Positions 34,886 through 46,917 of a stretch of 64,000 nt of DNA are shown here, in pieces. The stretch is taken from NCBI GenBank assembly GCA_016584495.1, contig WAID01000007.1, positions 2,776,001-2,840,000 of the forward strand, in the 5' to 3' direction. Each line of letters begins with the position of its first letter. Positions within the stretch are counted from its first letter, which is position 1. Both the position numbers and the translations under genes were made by a program. Below the pieces are notes generated by a model. That model was given only the letters and a program-made list of their open reading frames with translations, ran no database searches and was not told where the DNA came from. Origin of the DNA: Celoporthe dispersa (Eukaryota; Ascomycota; Sordariomycetes; Diaporthales; Cryphonectriaceae).

Positions 34886-35323
34886 GGGTGTTCAGATCTG
34901 GCAAGACAGCGTAGGCCATGTGTGTGCGTCGCAGGCCCGGCTGTGAGGAGCTGTCGTGATGCTGAATTTTTGTCGGTTAATAATCATCAGTCCAGGTTGA
35001 GCCAAGCCCAGCGAGTTGAGTTGCAGCTAAAGTTCGTTCGTCCCGTTGACGACGCCGCCGCTTAAAAAATTCTTATCAGCGCGACCCAGGAGCGATAAGC
35101 AGGGGTCAGTGTCCCAGAGCGGTAGGCGGTCTGAATTATTTTTCGAGACGCTCTGCAGCGCAAATGGAAAGAAGTTGTACCATGCCATGTCTTCAGTAGA
35201 CCTCATCCACGGTTTTTTCCCCTCCTTCTCTGCAGACCACCAACAAGCCCAAGACAGCAGCAGACAACCACAATAGTGATAATATGCCTCAGCACAACTC
35301 CTCGACATAACACGAGCCCAGCC
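34886..35323. promoter_or_regulatory. Divergent intergenic region, PPR-like gene and RCL1
   Basis: About 440 bp between divergent starts. No gene. A palindromic-looking SGCGAT...GATAAG area near 35078-35100 was not assignable to a factor. Confidence 0.35.
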
Positions 35324-36544
35324 ATGTCGACACCAAATCCAGACTTTCTCCGCTTCACCGGCCACAAGTCCTTCACCCACCGCCTCATCCTCTCGACCCT
35401 CACCGGCCGCCCCGTCCACATCTCCGGCATCCGAAGCTCCTCGCCGACCGCGCCAGGCCTCGCCCCTCATGAGGTTTCCTTCCTACGCCTGCTCGAGGCC
35501 GTGACCAACGGCTCCTCGATGCAGATCTCCTACACCGGCACGACCATCACCTACCACCCGGGCCTCATCACCGGCACCATCGCCGGGTCGGGCGCGTCCG
35601 CCGACGATGTCATCGAGCACTCCCTGCCGCCCAACTGCACGCGCGGCGTCACCTACTTCCTGCTGCCCCTCGCCGTCCTCGCCCCCTTCTCCAAGGCCCA
35701 CATGAACGTCCGCTTCTCCGGCCCCGGCGTCATCACCTCCGCCACCGGCACGGGCGACATGTCCGTCGACAGCTTCCGCACCGCCATCCTCCCGCTGTAC
35801 GGCCTCTTCGGCATCCCGCCCGCCCGCATCGAGCTCAGGGTCCTGCAGAGGTCCTGCCCGGGCCCCCGCGGCGGCGGCGGCGGCGGGCTCGTCGAGCTGC
35901 GCTTTGCGAGCCAGGTGCGCCTGCCCAAGACCCTCCACCTCAACCGCTCCCCGGGGCGCATACGACGGATCCGCGGCGTCGCCTACTGCACGGGCGTGTC
36001 GGCGAGCAACAACGCCCGCATGATTCACGAGGCGAGGCGCGTGCTGAACCCGCTCGTGTCGGACATACACATCGCCGCCCAGTATGACCCCGCGCCGCTG
36101 GTCCCGGACAAGAGCGCCCCTGGCAAGGGGAAGAAGAAGCTGGGGATCGGGTTCGGGCTGAGCCTGGTCGCCGAGTCGAGCGTGCCTGGGGTGTTGTACT
36201 CGGCAGATGTCGTGGCGCCGCCCGAGGGTGGTGTGGTCCCCGAGGATATCGGGACGAGGTGTGCCTATCAGCTGGCCGAGGTTATACGGCAGGGTGGGTG
36301 CGTGAGCTGGTCAGGCGCGAGGACGGTGCTTACGCTCATGGCGATGGGGTCAGAGGATGTCGGTCGGCTGAGGATAAGCAAGGAGGCGCTGGGCACGGAG
36401 GAGATATTGGGGTTAGCACGAGACCTGAGGAAGTTTGGTGCTGCAAGTTGGGGCCTACGACCTGTGGACGATGATGATCCCGAAGACATTATAGTCTCGG
36501 TCAAGGGCACCGGTGTTGGGAACGTCGGCAGAAAAATGGCATGA
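35324..36544 (+). CDS. RCL1: RNA 3'-terminal phosphate cyclase-like protein RCL1
   Basis: Single exon, 406 residues. Rcl1 is a nucleolar factor that joins Bms1 in the small-subunit processome for 18S rRNA maturation. Visible motifs are the N-terminal FTGHKSFTHRLILSTLTGRPV (RTC fold opening), LITGTIAGSGASADD, a GVTYFLLPLAVLAPFSK segment, SVDSFRTAILPLYGLFGI, RGVAYCTGVSASNNARMIHEAR and the C-terminal DIIVSVKGTGVGNVGRK. The catalytic histidine of true cyclases is absent, as expected in Rcl1. A Gly run (GPRGGGGGGL) sits in a loop. The start at 35324 is the first ATG matching the family start. Its 3' 277 bp lie opposite the C-terminal coding frame of the DSC4-like gene. Confidence 0.95.
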   Translation: MSTPNPDFLRFTGHKSFTHRLILSTLTGRPVHISGIRSSSPTAPGLAPHEVSFLRLLEAVTNGSSMQISYTGTTITYHPGLITGTIAGSGASADDVIEHSLPPNCTRGVTYFLLPLAVLAPFSKAHMNVRFSGPGVITSATGTGDMSVDSFRTAILPLYGLFGIPPARIELRVLQRSCPGPRGGGGGGLVELRFASQVRLPKTLHLNRSPGRIRRIRGVAYCTGVSASNNARMIHEARRVLNPLVSDIHIAAQYDPAPLVPDKSAPGKGKKKLGIGFGLSLVAESSVPGVLYSADVVAPPEGGVVPEDIGTRCAYQLAEVIRQGGCVSWSGARTVLTLMAMGSEDVGRLRISKEALGTEEILGLARDLRKFGAASWGLRPVDDDDPEDIIVSVKGTGVGNVGRKMA

Positions 36545-37854
36545 GTGCCTGGAATTTGAGACGAGATCATCATCATGTCTATGTACCACCTCCCTGCTGT
36601 CTCCCTGGCCCGGCGCTGACCGTCAGCGGCCATCGCTGCCAACCTGCTGGTGTATCCTGTCAACTGTAGGGAATAGGCCGCCGTGCTGGAACTGCTAGCG
36701 CTGTCCACCACCAATGTGCGGAGCGCGTGCACGACGTGGAAGTTGGCCAACAGACCATTTCCAGACATCAGCACGTCCACCAGGCTCGGCCTATCCGGTC
36801 CGTCCTCGGAATGTGAGCCAGCCATTGTTCTCAGTATTCGCTGGTATCGAGCCTCTAAAATACCCGATGCTCCACCGCTGCCGTCTGTTGTAGCTGGGGG
36901 ATTCTGACCGCCTGTCAGTGGTCGCATCTCGATGTTGCTTGTCTCGTTCGCATCGAGCGGGCTGTCCCTCATGACGCCTCGCTCCTCTGAGTCCAGGTCC
37001 TGTCTCGCTGCCTGCGCCCCAGTCACGAGGTCGAGAGCCGCCGTGGGCGCGACAGGTGCGGTGGTGCTCGCGGTCCTGGGAAAGCCACCGGCAGACACCC
37101 TCCGCAGCGTGATTTCGATCTGCTTGAGGCGTTCTTTCTCGACCGAGACCGCGCACAGTATACACTGCAGCAACAGTATCAAGCAGTCGAGGAGCAAGAG
37201 GCCGAGCCTGGACGTGGGAGCCTTCTGCCCGATGAAGTCGATGATGACGCCCCCATGCAGGTACCCTCGCATGGTCTCGCTTCCTTGAGGGAGTGAAAAG
37301 ATGAGATGGCAGAGGATGCATAGCATGTTGACGGCGAATATGGTGTATATCTGCGGCCTGGGTGCAGGCACGAGTTTGAGAAAGTCCTCGGGTTTCGGTG
37401 TCAGGTACAAGTATTGGACGGACGAGCGCAGGACGAGGCGGGCGAAAGAGCAACTTTTGTGGGCGAAACAGCGTCAGAACGTGTACACACACATACACAC
37501 ACATGCACACACAGACACACACATCGACAAGGGGGCCAACTGCGTAGAAGGTCTCACGACATACTCCATGTAGTACAGGGCACACAGCTCGGCGAAGACG
37601 ACGACATCCAGGCTGCTCATGAGGTGCGTCATGAACTCAAGCTTCTTGGCGATGCCAGCCTTGGCCCGGCGCACCCGGGAGGACGTCCGCCGCCGACCAT
37701 CGCGCCGCGCGGCTCCTCTTGATCTCCCGACTGGTGCCTGGTGGCTTGATCTCTCGCCGGCGTCATCGTCGTCCTGGGAGCCCGCACCGCTGTCGTTCCC
37801 GTCGCGTGTTGGCAAGCGGGCCGTGTCGCTCGCTGCTGTGGGATCATCGTTCAT
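36268..37854 (-). CDS. DSC4-like DUF1746 membrane protein (Golgi Dsc E3 ligase subunit)
   Basis: Model: complement(join(36268..37453, 37565..37854)), 491 residues. The intron (GTATGT donor, AAAAG acceptor) contains a CA-rich repeat. Residues 1-60 are polar and Arg-rich. The DUF1746 core follows: KKLEFMTHLMSSLDVVVFAELCALYYM, then LTPKPEDFLKLVPAPRPQIYTIFAVNMLCILCHLIF, with a further span LGLLLLDCLILLLQCILCAV (segments quoted by extent, about 70-210). Three to four membrane spans are expected. In S. pombe the DUF1746 protein Dsc4 belongs to the Dsc ubiquitin ligase that activates SREBP. The polar C-terminus is poorly conserved. The last 92 codons run antisense through RCL1, so the true end may be earlier through an unseen intron. 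Confidence 0.75.
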
Positions 37855-38394
37855 AGCTCCGCCGCATCTGATGAGGGAGGCTTCTCAGAGTAGGTGGGAT
37901 GATGTAGGCTTCACATGTTATGATGTGGCGTCCAGGGAGAGGGAGCTGGTTCTTCGATACGGCGTGAGGTGAGCAGAGATTTGGCTGGTGGCCCGCGCAG
38001 ATGTGTCCGTGTACGTACGCAGCGTCGAGCGGAAGGACTGTGCTGGACTTGTCGATGCGGAGGTAAGACGTCGATGTCACTGGTCCTAGGCAGAGCAAAC
38101 GGCAACGGCGGTCCATTACGGGCTTCGGCCGGGCGCTAAGAGCTCTGGGCCGCTGCGCAAACAGCAGCATGCGGTGGGACGCTAGGGGGGGGGGGTGAGG
38201 CCAGAAGGCTTTGGTGGGGTACTGGCCCTCTGCAGGGTTCAGCGGGCAGCAGCGGCACCGCAAAGCGAATTGTTTGGCTGCCCCTCCTTGTTCGCTGCTG
38301 TGACTCAAAATTCCCGTCCGGTGCCTCGCAACATATCAACAACTCCACCGTGCCCTCGCTAGAATTGACTCTGCGCTCGACGATAGACCTCAGC
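37855..38394. promoter_or_regulatory. Divergent intergenic region, DSC4-like gene and FRS2
   Basis: About 540 bp between divergent starts. No gene. A G-run at about 38187-38195 is the only notable low-complexity piece. Confidence 0.4.
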
Positions 38395-39992
38395 ATGGCG
38401 ACTTCCGGGGACCTGACGCTGGAGGTCCTCCAGGCTCTGTCCAAGACATCCCCGATCCAGTCCCAGGAGGCCTTCCCCCGGTCTTCCTTCAGCGAGCTCA
38501 AGGCAGCGCTCGACCGTCTCGCCTCGAGATCTATGGTCACATACGAACAGATTGAGAAGGATGATGCCTTGCTCGAGCCAGAGGCGGAACAGATCGTCGC
38601 CAATGGCAGCCATGAGGCCCGGGTGTTTGAGGCTCTGCGCCAGGCCGTGGAGGGGCTCAGCGTGCAGGACCTGGAGAAGACGATCGGTGACAAGAACGTG
38701 ACCAAGGTCGGCCAGGGCAAGGCCTTCAAGGAGAAGTGGATATCGAAGACGAGCGATGGCAAGCTGAAGGCTTCTGTGAGTATCGCCCCGTAAGGCCGGG
38801 CTGGGCAGACCGAAGAGCGCGAGGCTGACCGTCTACACAGGTGGACTCTATCAAGGATGTCACACGGGAGCAGCTGCAGACGATCAAGGACACGCGTGCC
38901 CACCCCGACGCCAAGGTCGTCACCGATCTCAAGAAGCGCAAGCTTGTCAAGCTGCAGAAGGTCATCCACTTCAAGATACAAAAGGGCGACAAGTTTGCGC
39001 TCGAGATAGCAAAGGAGGAGACGGACCTGACGGCCGAGATGCTGCAGTCCGGCGCGTGGAAGTCGGCAGCCTTCAAGCCCTACAACTTCAAGGCCCTGGG
39101 CGCAGACCAGCACGCAGGGGCACTCCACCCGCTCAACAAGGTGCGGTCCGAGTTCCGCCAGATCTTCTTCGAGATGGGCTTCGAGGAGATGCCCACCAAC
39201 AAGTTCGTCGAGTCGGGCTTCTGGAACTTCGACGCCCTCTTCGTCCCACAACAACATCCCGCCCGTGACCTGCAAGACACCTTCTACATCTCAGACCCGA
39301 AGCGCGCCGACCCGCCGAGGGCCACGTCGCCGGATGACAAGGCTGACTACAAGACCTACTGGGAGAACGTCAGGGCGGTGCACGAGAACGGCAAGTTTGG
39401 CTCGATTGGTTACAGATACCCCTGGTCGGAGGAGGAGTCATTGAGGCTTGTGCTGCGCACACACACAACGGCCATCTCGACAGCCATGCTGCACAAGCTG
39501 GCGCAGCAGAAGGGCCCTGACGGCAGGCCACCGCCCGCCCGATACTTCTCGATCGACAGAGTGTTCCGCAACGAGACGGTGGACGCGACCCATCTGGCCG
39601 AGTTCCACCAGGTCGAGGGTGTGATTGCGGACTACGGCCTGACGCTGGGCGGGCTGATGGAGTTCATGGAGATCTTCTTCAACAAGATGGGCATCACAGA
39701 CCTGAAGTTCAAGCCCGCGTACAACCCGTACACGGAGCCGAGTATGGAGATCTTTAGCTACCACAAGGGCCTGAACAAGCTGGTGGAGATCGGCAACAGC
39801 GGCATGTTCCGGCCCGAGATGCTGGAGGCGATGGGTCTGCCCAAGGACCTGAGGGTCTACGGCTGGGGGCTGAGCCTGGAGAGGCCGACGATGATCAAGT
39901 ACGGCATCTCGAATATCCGTGAGCTGTTGGGCCACAAGGTGGATCTCAACTTTATCGAGCGGAATCCTGCTGTTCGTCTAGACAAGAACTAG
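38395..39992 (+). CDS. FRS2: Cytosolic phenylalanyl-tRNA synthetase alpha subunit
   Basis: Model: join(38395..38775, 38841..39992), 510 residues. It is the catalytic alpha subunit of the cytosolic alpha2beta2 PheRS. N-terminal helix-turn-helix-type DNA/RNA-binding modules fill about 1-130. The class II core follows: HPLNKVRSEFRQIFFEMGFEEM with FVESGFWNFDALFVPQQHPARD (motif 1 region), RYFSIDRVFRNETVDATH with LAEFHQVEGV (motif 2), and the phenylalanine-pocket and motif 3 segment GWGLSLERPTMIKYGI. Length matches fungal FRS2. The single intron has GTGAGT and ACACAG ends. It is divergent from the DSC4-like gene. No mitochondrial presequence is seen, in keeping with the cytosolic form. Confidence 0.96.
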
Positions 39993-41679
39993 AAGGCGAT
40001 GATGTATAGATGAAGTACAATGGCGGTAGTCAAAAGCTTCATAAAGAAGAAAAAGAGGTGGGAGTTGGCGCGAGCACATGAACAAAGTCTTGCTAAATTT
40101 GGTGCTCTTCTTTCCGGCGTAGCAACACCTTACCTTGAGAAGCGTCTTGAAAGCTGTCGAGGCTATGTCTATGAATAGAAGCTTTGAAAAAGAAGGGAAA
40201 GAAAGGAAAAGCAATAGCGACTAGGCCCAGTACTGTCTTATTCCAGGTCCAGGACCTTGGCAAGGAGCTCAACATATTGATTGTTCTAACTCATGAACAC
40301 AGCCCCAGACGAGGACCTACATGAGAATTGTGAATATTTCTTTTTCTTTCTCCCCGCCCTGCCCCCCCCCCCCCCAAAAAAAAAGGAAAACCTCAGTTGT
40401 TGCTCAGTATAGTTATATCGGAGACAGCCCTTGGGCAACAAATTACACCTGATGGTAAGTGATATGTTGACCATCCTAAGTGATATAAGCCTGCATTGTG
40501 AAGATTCCGGTACATACGACCATAGGTAGTGGAAAACTTGGGATCCCGTCTGCTCTCCCCTAAATAAGCCACTAACCGCCGGATTAGTAGTTAAGTGGGT
40601 GACCATTAGCGAATACCCGGTGTTGTAGGTTTTTGCGATTTTTGGTTTTCGTGTTTTGTCTCTAGCTTCACCAGGTTTTTTTTTATATAGTTTATTCCCC
40701 TCCTCCATCACTCTACTCTGACTAGGTTTTGTATTACTACTTGGGTCTCTTTGTAGATAGCAACGGCAGGTCAAGCATGTTCCTGAGACGGGTAAATGCG
40801 GTCGGTACAGTACAGACGGAGGCAGAGTTCTATTTGGACAACAGTGAAACCTCAACGCTTGGCAACAATATCATGCTCGTGTTGCCCGTCTCTCGAACAT
40901 GCAATTATTTTAATACTGTTTTTTCTTTCTTTCCATTTCACGGCCGTTGTGCTCATGTTCTAAAGCTCAAGGTTCACTCGCGGCCTGCGGCACATGGCAC
41001 GCAAAATCCCGTCACTTCCCCAGTTCTCAATCTCGATTAGCGAATTTGTTACTACGATGATGTACATAGTAGATAGCTGCAGCTATTAGTGCTCCGGACA
41101 TCGGCCTTCCCCTGCAAACGCTATGCAGCTTGAAGCTTTGAAATTTTTTTACCTTTCTCCCGCCCAAGGAACAGAGACTCACAGACTCCCCATGACTCTT
41201 CAACTCGAGGTATGGGCCGCCTAACGAGAATTGGCTAGCGACCAGGGGGAGAAAAATGAAGATCAACAACCTAGAAGGAGAGAAAGTGGATGGAGACGAT
41301 GGAGTATGGGAAGAAGAAAAGAGTCACTAGAAGGGTTTTTGGACGAGGGACGGCGTCCTATACATACAGCTCCGAGCTGGGCCAGCAGGGAAAGCAGACC
41401 GGAGCTTTTCGTTATCTTATCATGGCGACCAGGGTCCTTTAACTCTTTTTTTTTTTTATTGTAAAATCTTGGCGGGCACTGGCGGGGTCTCTTGTATGAA
41501 TCACAGCCTCTCTGACTGCTTTAAATTCAGCTTCAGCAACTCGTCAATTGGGCGTAAAGAGAGGGCGGAACGGGCGACCTGAGCTTCCATTGGTACATCA
41601 CCGCCTTCCCTGCCGCCGCGCGCCGTCTCCCACCTCCCTCCTCCTCCTCCTCCTCCACAGCTCACCTCCCCTTCCGATC
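39993..41679. other. Long AT-richer spacer upstream of the CPSase gene
   Basis: About 1.7 kb with no supported gene. A C-run then A-run lies at about 40363-40384, and T-runs near 40675-40690 and 41442-41458. A 189-codon minus-strand frame at 40855..40286 includes the homopolymers and shows no motif. 41600-41679 has CTC repeats and is the probable 5' UTR of the next gene. Confidence 0.5.
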
Positions 41680-44600
41680 ATGGCGCCGTCCATGTCCTTG
41701 GGAGGTCCACTGCGAGCTCCCGCCCTCCTCCGACATGGTCGTCGGCTCCCAGTTCCTGCCGCGCAGTCGATCAGGGCCTTCACAGCAGCGAGCACCAATG
41801 CTGCCAACAGGTTACCTGCCCAGACCAGGCAATCTCTCCAGAAGAGGAATTTCCTGACCACCTCCCGGTGTCTTGCGAGCGCGGCCGCCCAATCTGCGCC
41901 CAACCCGCAGGCCTACATCCAGAGCGGCGTGGTCAAGCCCAAGGAGACTGTGGATGTGAAGAAGGTGCTGGTCATTGGCTCTGGTGGTCTGGCCATCGGC
42001 CAGGCTGGAGAGTTTGACTACTCGGGTTCGTCTGCTGGCACCCCTCTCCAGTAGCTATCTATCACCAGCAGCTACCAAGAGCTGTTGGGGCGGCGACGGA
42101 TGAGTCACGCGCTACCTAGTTTGTCAGGGACTCAACTTGCTGACCAGGAGGGACAACTATACAGGCTCACAAGCTCTGAAGGCGCTCAAGGAGGCAGGGG
42201 TCAAGTCCGTCCTGATCAACCCAAACATCGCCACCATTCAGACCAACCACTTCATCGCGGACGAGATCTACTACCGTATGTGCGCGCACCTTGTTGGCCT
42301 TGGCGCCATACCCCCACCGGCTGTTTCCCTCCACCAGCGGACTTGCTTTGACACAATGGGAAGAGGCGATTGGAGACCAATTACTGACTTGAAGCCATCC
42401 TCCAGTCCCCGTCACCCCCGAATACGTCACCTACGTGATCGAGCGTGAAAAGCCCGATGGCATCTTCCTCTCCTTTGGTGGGCAGACCGCCCTGAACCTC
42501 GGTGTCCAGATGCAGCGCCTCGGACTGTTCGAGAAGTACGGTGTCAAGGTGCTGGGAACCAGCGTCCGGACGCTCGAGCTGAGCGAGGACCGTGACCTCT
42601 TCGCCAAGGCCCTCGAGGAGATCAACATCCCCATCGCAAAGTCCATTGCTGTCAACACCGTCGAGGAGGCGCTTGACGCCGCCAAGAACATCGGATATCC
42701 CATCATCGTCCGTGCCGCGTATGCTCTTGGTGGTCTCGGGTCCGGTTTCGCCAACAACGAGGAGGAGCTCCGTAACATGGCCGCCCGGTCACTGACGCTC
42801 TCCCCTCAGATCCTGGTGGAGAAGTCTCTCAAGGGCTGGAAGGAGGTGGAGTACGAGGTCGTCCGGGACGCCAACAACAACTGCATCACCGTGTGCAACA
42901 TGGAGAACTTTGACCCTCTTGGCATCCACACGGGCGACTCCATCGTCGTCGCGCCCAGCCAGACCCTGAGCGATGAGGAGTATCATATGCTCCGCTCGGC
43001 TGCCATCAAGATCGTCCGTCACCTGGGTGTCGTGGGCGAGTGCAATGTTCAATATTGCCTGCAGCCCGACGGCCTGGACTACAGGGTCATCGAAGTCAAC
43101 GCCCGTCTCTCGCGGTCCTCTGCTCTCGCCTCCAAGGCGACTGGATATCCCCTTGCGTACACCGCAGCCAAGATCGGCCTCGGACACAGCCTGCCTGAGC
43201 TCCCCAACGCTGTGACCAAGACCACTACCGCCAATTTCGAGCCCTCGCTGGACTACATCGTCACCAAGATCCCTCGATGGGACCTCTCCAAGTTCCAGCA
43301 CGTCAAGCGCGACATCGGCAGTGCTATGAAGTCAGTCGGCGAGGTCATGGCTATTGGCCGCACCTTTGAGGAGTCCTTCCAGAAGGCCATCCGCCAGGTC
43401 GACCCCAAGTTCGTCGGCTTCCAGGGTGACAAGTTCGCCGACCTGGACTACGAGCTGCAGAACCCAACCGACCGCCGCTGGCTAGCCGTCGGCCAGGCCA
43501 TGATGCACGAGAACTACACCGTCGACAGGGTCCACGACCTTACCAAGATCGACAAGTGGTTCCTCCACAAGCTGCAGAACATCGTGGACTGCACCAGGGA
43601 GCTTCAGGCGGTGGGCAGCCTCGAGGGCCTCAAGAAGGACCTCGTGATGAAGTCCAAGAAGATGGGTTTCTCGGACAAGCAGATCGCCCATGCCGTGAAC
43701 AGCACGGAGGACAAGGTCCGCGCCCTCCGTCTTCAGTACGGCATCAGGCCATGGGTCAAGAAGATCGACACCCTTGCTGCTGAGTTCCCTGCCGATACGA
43801 ACTACCTGTATACCACATACAATGCATCAAGTCACGACGTGACCTTTGAGGACAAGGGCACTATCATCCTGGGCAGTGGAGTGTACCGCATCGGCAGCTC
43901 CGTTGAGTTTGACTGGTGTGCTGTGAGCGCCACGCAGGCCCTGCGAAAGATGGGCCACAAGACAGTCATGATCAACGTAAGTCTGATCCCTCCCCACATA
44001 TCCCACTGAGCACAGCCACGCAATTGCTAACTCGGTACTGCTCGAAAAGTATAACCCAGAGACTTACAGGTAAGCTTCGAGACGCACCTTATGAGAGGGT
44101 GGGGGCTCATATTCGTGTGTACATGTTGTATTGACTAGACTACAGTACCGACTTCGATACCGCTGACAAGCTGTACTTCGAAGAGCTGAGCTACGAGCGT
44201 GTCATGGATATCTATGAGCTTGAATCTGCCAGCGGTGTCGTTGTCTCCGTCGGAGGCCAGCTGCCCCAGAACATTGCTCTCCGTCTCCAGGAGGCTGGAG
44301 GTGCCAACGTTCTCGGCACTGACCCCAAGGACATCGACAAGGCCGAGGACCGTCAGAAGTTCTCTGCCATCCTGGACAGCATTGGTCTCGACCAGCCTGC
44401 ATGGAAGGAGCTGACCTCGGTCAAGGAGGCCGAGAGCTTTGCTGAGCAGGTTGGCTACCCTGTGCTCGTCCGCCCCAGCTATGTCCTGTCTGGTGCCGCC
44501 ATGACAGTCATCCGAAGCAAGGACGAGCTCAAGGACAAGCTTGAGGCCGCCAGCAATGTCTCGCCCGACCACCCGGTCGTGATCAGCAAGTTCATCGAGG

Positions 44601-45699
44601 GCGCTCAAGAGATCGACGTCGACGGTGTCGCCTCCGAAGGCAAGCTGATCGTGCACGCCGTCAGCGAGCACGTCGAGCAGGCCGGTGTCCACTCTGGCGA
44701 CGCTACCCTGGTGCTCCCTCCTGCCTCGCTGGATGAGACCACCATGGGGCGTGTCAAGGAGATTGCTGAAAAGGTTGCCAAGGCCTGGAACATCACTGGG
44801 CCCTTCAACATGCAGATCATCAAGGCTGAGGACCCCGAGGGTGGCGAGCCCCAGCTCAAGATCATCGAGTGCAACCTTCGTGCCTCTCGGTCTTTCCCCT
44901 TCGTCAGCAAGGTTCTTGGTACCAACTTCATCGACGTTGCCACCAAGGCCCTCGTCGGTGAGGGTGTCCCTGCTCCGACTGACCTGATGGCCGTCAAGCG
45001 CGACTACCTCGCGACCAAGGTCCCGCAATTCTCATGGACCCGCCTGGCTGGTGCCGACCCCTTCCTCGGTGTGGAAATGGCCTCCACGGGTGAGATGGCC
45101 TGCTTCGGCAAGGACCTGGTCGAGGCATACTGGACGTCCCTGCAGTCCGCCATGAACTTCCGTGTGCCCGAGCCCGGCGAGGGTCTGCTGTTCGGCGGTG
45201 AGCTCAAGAAGGAGTGGCTGACCAAGATCATCGACTATGTGTCTCCTCTCGGCTACAAGCTGTACGCTGCGGACGACGAGGTCAAGCAGTTCCTCGAGTC
45301 GACGGCCAAGAACAAGGTGAACGTCGAGGTGATCGAGTTCCCCAAGGAGGACAAGAGGGCCCTCCGTGAGGTCTTCAAGAAGTATGACATCCGTGGTGTC
45401 TTCAACCTTGCCCGTGCCAGGGGTAAGACTGTCATGGATGTGGACTATGTAATGCGTCGGAACGCGGTCGACTTCGGAGTCCCGCTGTTCATGGAGCCTC
45501 AGGTATGTCTTTTGCCCCCTCTTCTCTCTCTCTTATTTTTTTTCCCGTCATGCCCATCGCCGTGGAATACGAGCTAATGTTGACTCTCCAGACCGCTATC
45601 CTCTTTGCCCAGTGCATGAGCGAGAAGCTCCCCCGGCCTGAGGGCATCCCGCCCGAGGTCCGCCGGTGGTCCGAGTTCCTCCAGGGAAAGCCTCTGTAG
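41680..45699 (+). CDS. CPA2: Carbamoyl-phosphate synthase, arginine-specific large chain
   Basis: Model: join(41680..42025, 42165..42275, 42406..43976, 44050..44069, 44146..45502, 45592..45699), 1170 residues, all phases consistent. It is the ammonia-utilising catalytic subunit making carbamoyl phosphate for arginine. An Arg/Ser/Ala-rich N-terminus of about 60 residues ending near RNFLTTSRCLAS looks like a mitochondrial presequence, as for the Neurospora arg-3 enzyme. Two homologous ATP-grasp halves are visible. The first starts VLVIGSGGLAIGQAGEFDYSG. The second starts after the linker HDVTFEDKGTIILGSGVYRIG and includes NPETYSTDFDTADKLYFEEL and FNMQIIKAED. The MGS-like C-terminal domain includes GVFNLARARGK. 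Exon 4 is only 20 nt. The small glutaminase subunit is not in this window. Confidence 0.96.
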
Positions 45700-46917
45700 A
45701 TGTGAAGAGAAGAACGGCCTCCTGAGGTGTAAGGTTATCAAATGTGGGGGAGGCCCAGCCACCTTGGTCTGTTTTAGCTGGCGTTGATGGGCTTTTGGTG
45801 TCTTTGCGTTCATGTACGTGTGTAATTAGGCGAGGCAACTGAGAAAAGGGGGGGAAGAAAGAAGAAGGGGGGGGGAGAAAAAAAACAAAAAAAATAGACC
45901 ACGCAAGGGTCATTTTCTTACCTTGTCAGAGGAATCTGAGGATGTATGGGATTTGAGGGAGGCCCTTTTTGTTTTTTTCCTTAAGGATCTGGGTTATATA
46001 GTCCGGGTTTTGTGGTGGGAGGAAAAGATAGATCTGGTGTTGAGGCTATCAAAAGTGTCAAGCGTTTTTCTTCTTCTACTTCTTCGTCTTCTTTCTTCCG
46101 CAAGCAGGATTGATTGTAAGAAGCAGGTATAAACTTTCCAACAGTCTTTCTTTGTATCTTGATAAGAATATTTACAGGTGCCTTGTGTTAAATCATTCTA
46201 TTCGCACTTCATTTACACTATACATAGTACTCGTTCGAAAACACGTGTAATTAAAGCAAGGGTGATGAGCAACACTGTGAGAGGAAGAGTATCCGTATAG
46301 AAGCGTGGCTATCGAGGTAGTCAGTGCTCGATCAAGGGGGGGGGAATATCTGCTTTTCTCTTGCCATATCGACACGAGCAACTCTTGGCCGATCGAGCCA
46401 ACACATGGCCCAAGGCTCGTCGCCACCACAGATATCTCTTTATCTTCCTGTAGAGGCGCAAGAGACAGTTCCTTTAGGTCATGATCCATTCTTTGATTTG
46501 CTATGCCGAAGTTCTCCCGAGTCTTGGAACTCGTAGTGCCGCTGCAGCGGTATGGCAACTAAAAGTACACGCTCTATCACGTTGAAGGATTTGGGGGTTT
46601 TTTGGGTTTGTGTTTTTTCTTCTTTTTGCTTCCTGTCATTTCTCCAGCCCTTCCGCCCGTTGAAATCACCCAGCTCATGCTCAGTTCGGCCTAAGCAAAG
46701 ACGGACAAAGAGTCCTGCCCCGACATCTCATCAAGCTGATAAAGCTTCGGCTGGTATAAATCCCTCTCTCCCTACTAGCCCCCTAGAGTCACGAGGCTGC
46801 TTACTCTGATGGACCCGAAAATCAACGCTTGCAGTGATGGCTGAACCAGATCGTTATCTGACGACATACCTTGGGGGTGAGGTTCCAATGCCAGAAGACT
46901 GGAGGTCGGCCCGAAAT
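45700..46917. other. Spacer between convergent CPSase and alpha-mannosidase genes
   Basis: About 1.2 kb. G- and A-runs at about 45848-45896 and a CT-rich TTCTTCTTCT stretch near 46067-46096. No gene seen. Confidence 0.5.

Noticed and set aside
40286..40855. 189-codon minus-strand frame in the CPSase upstream spacer
   Set aside because: Runs through homopolymers, has no motif and no coding composition.
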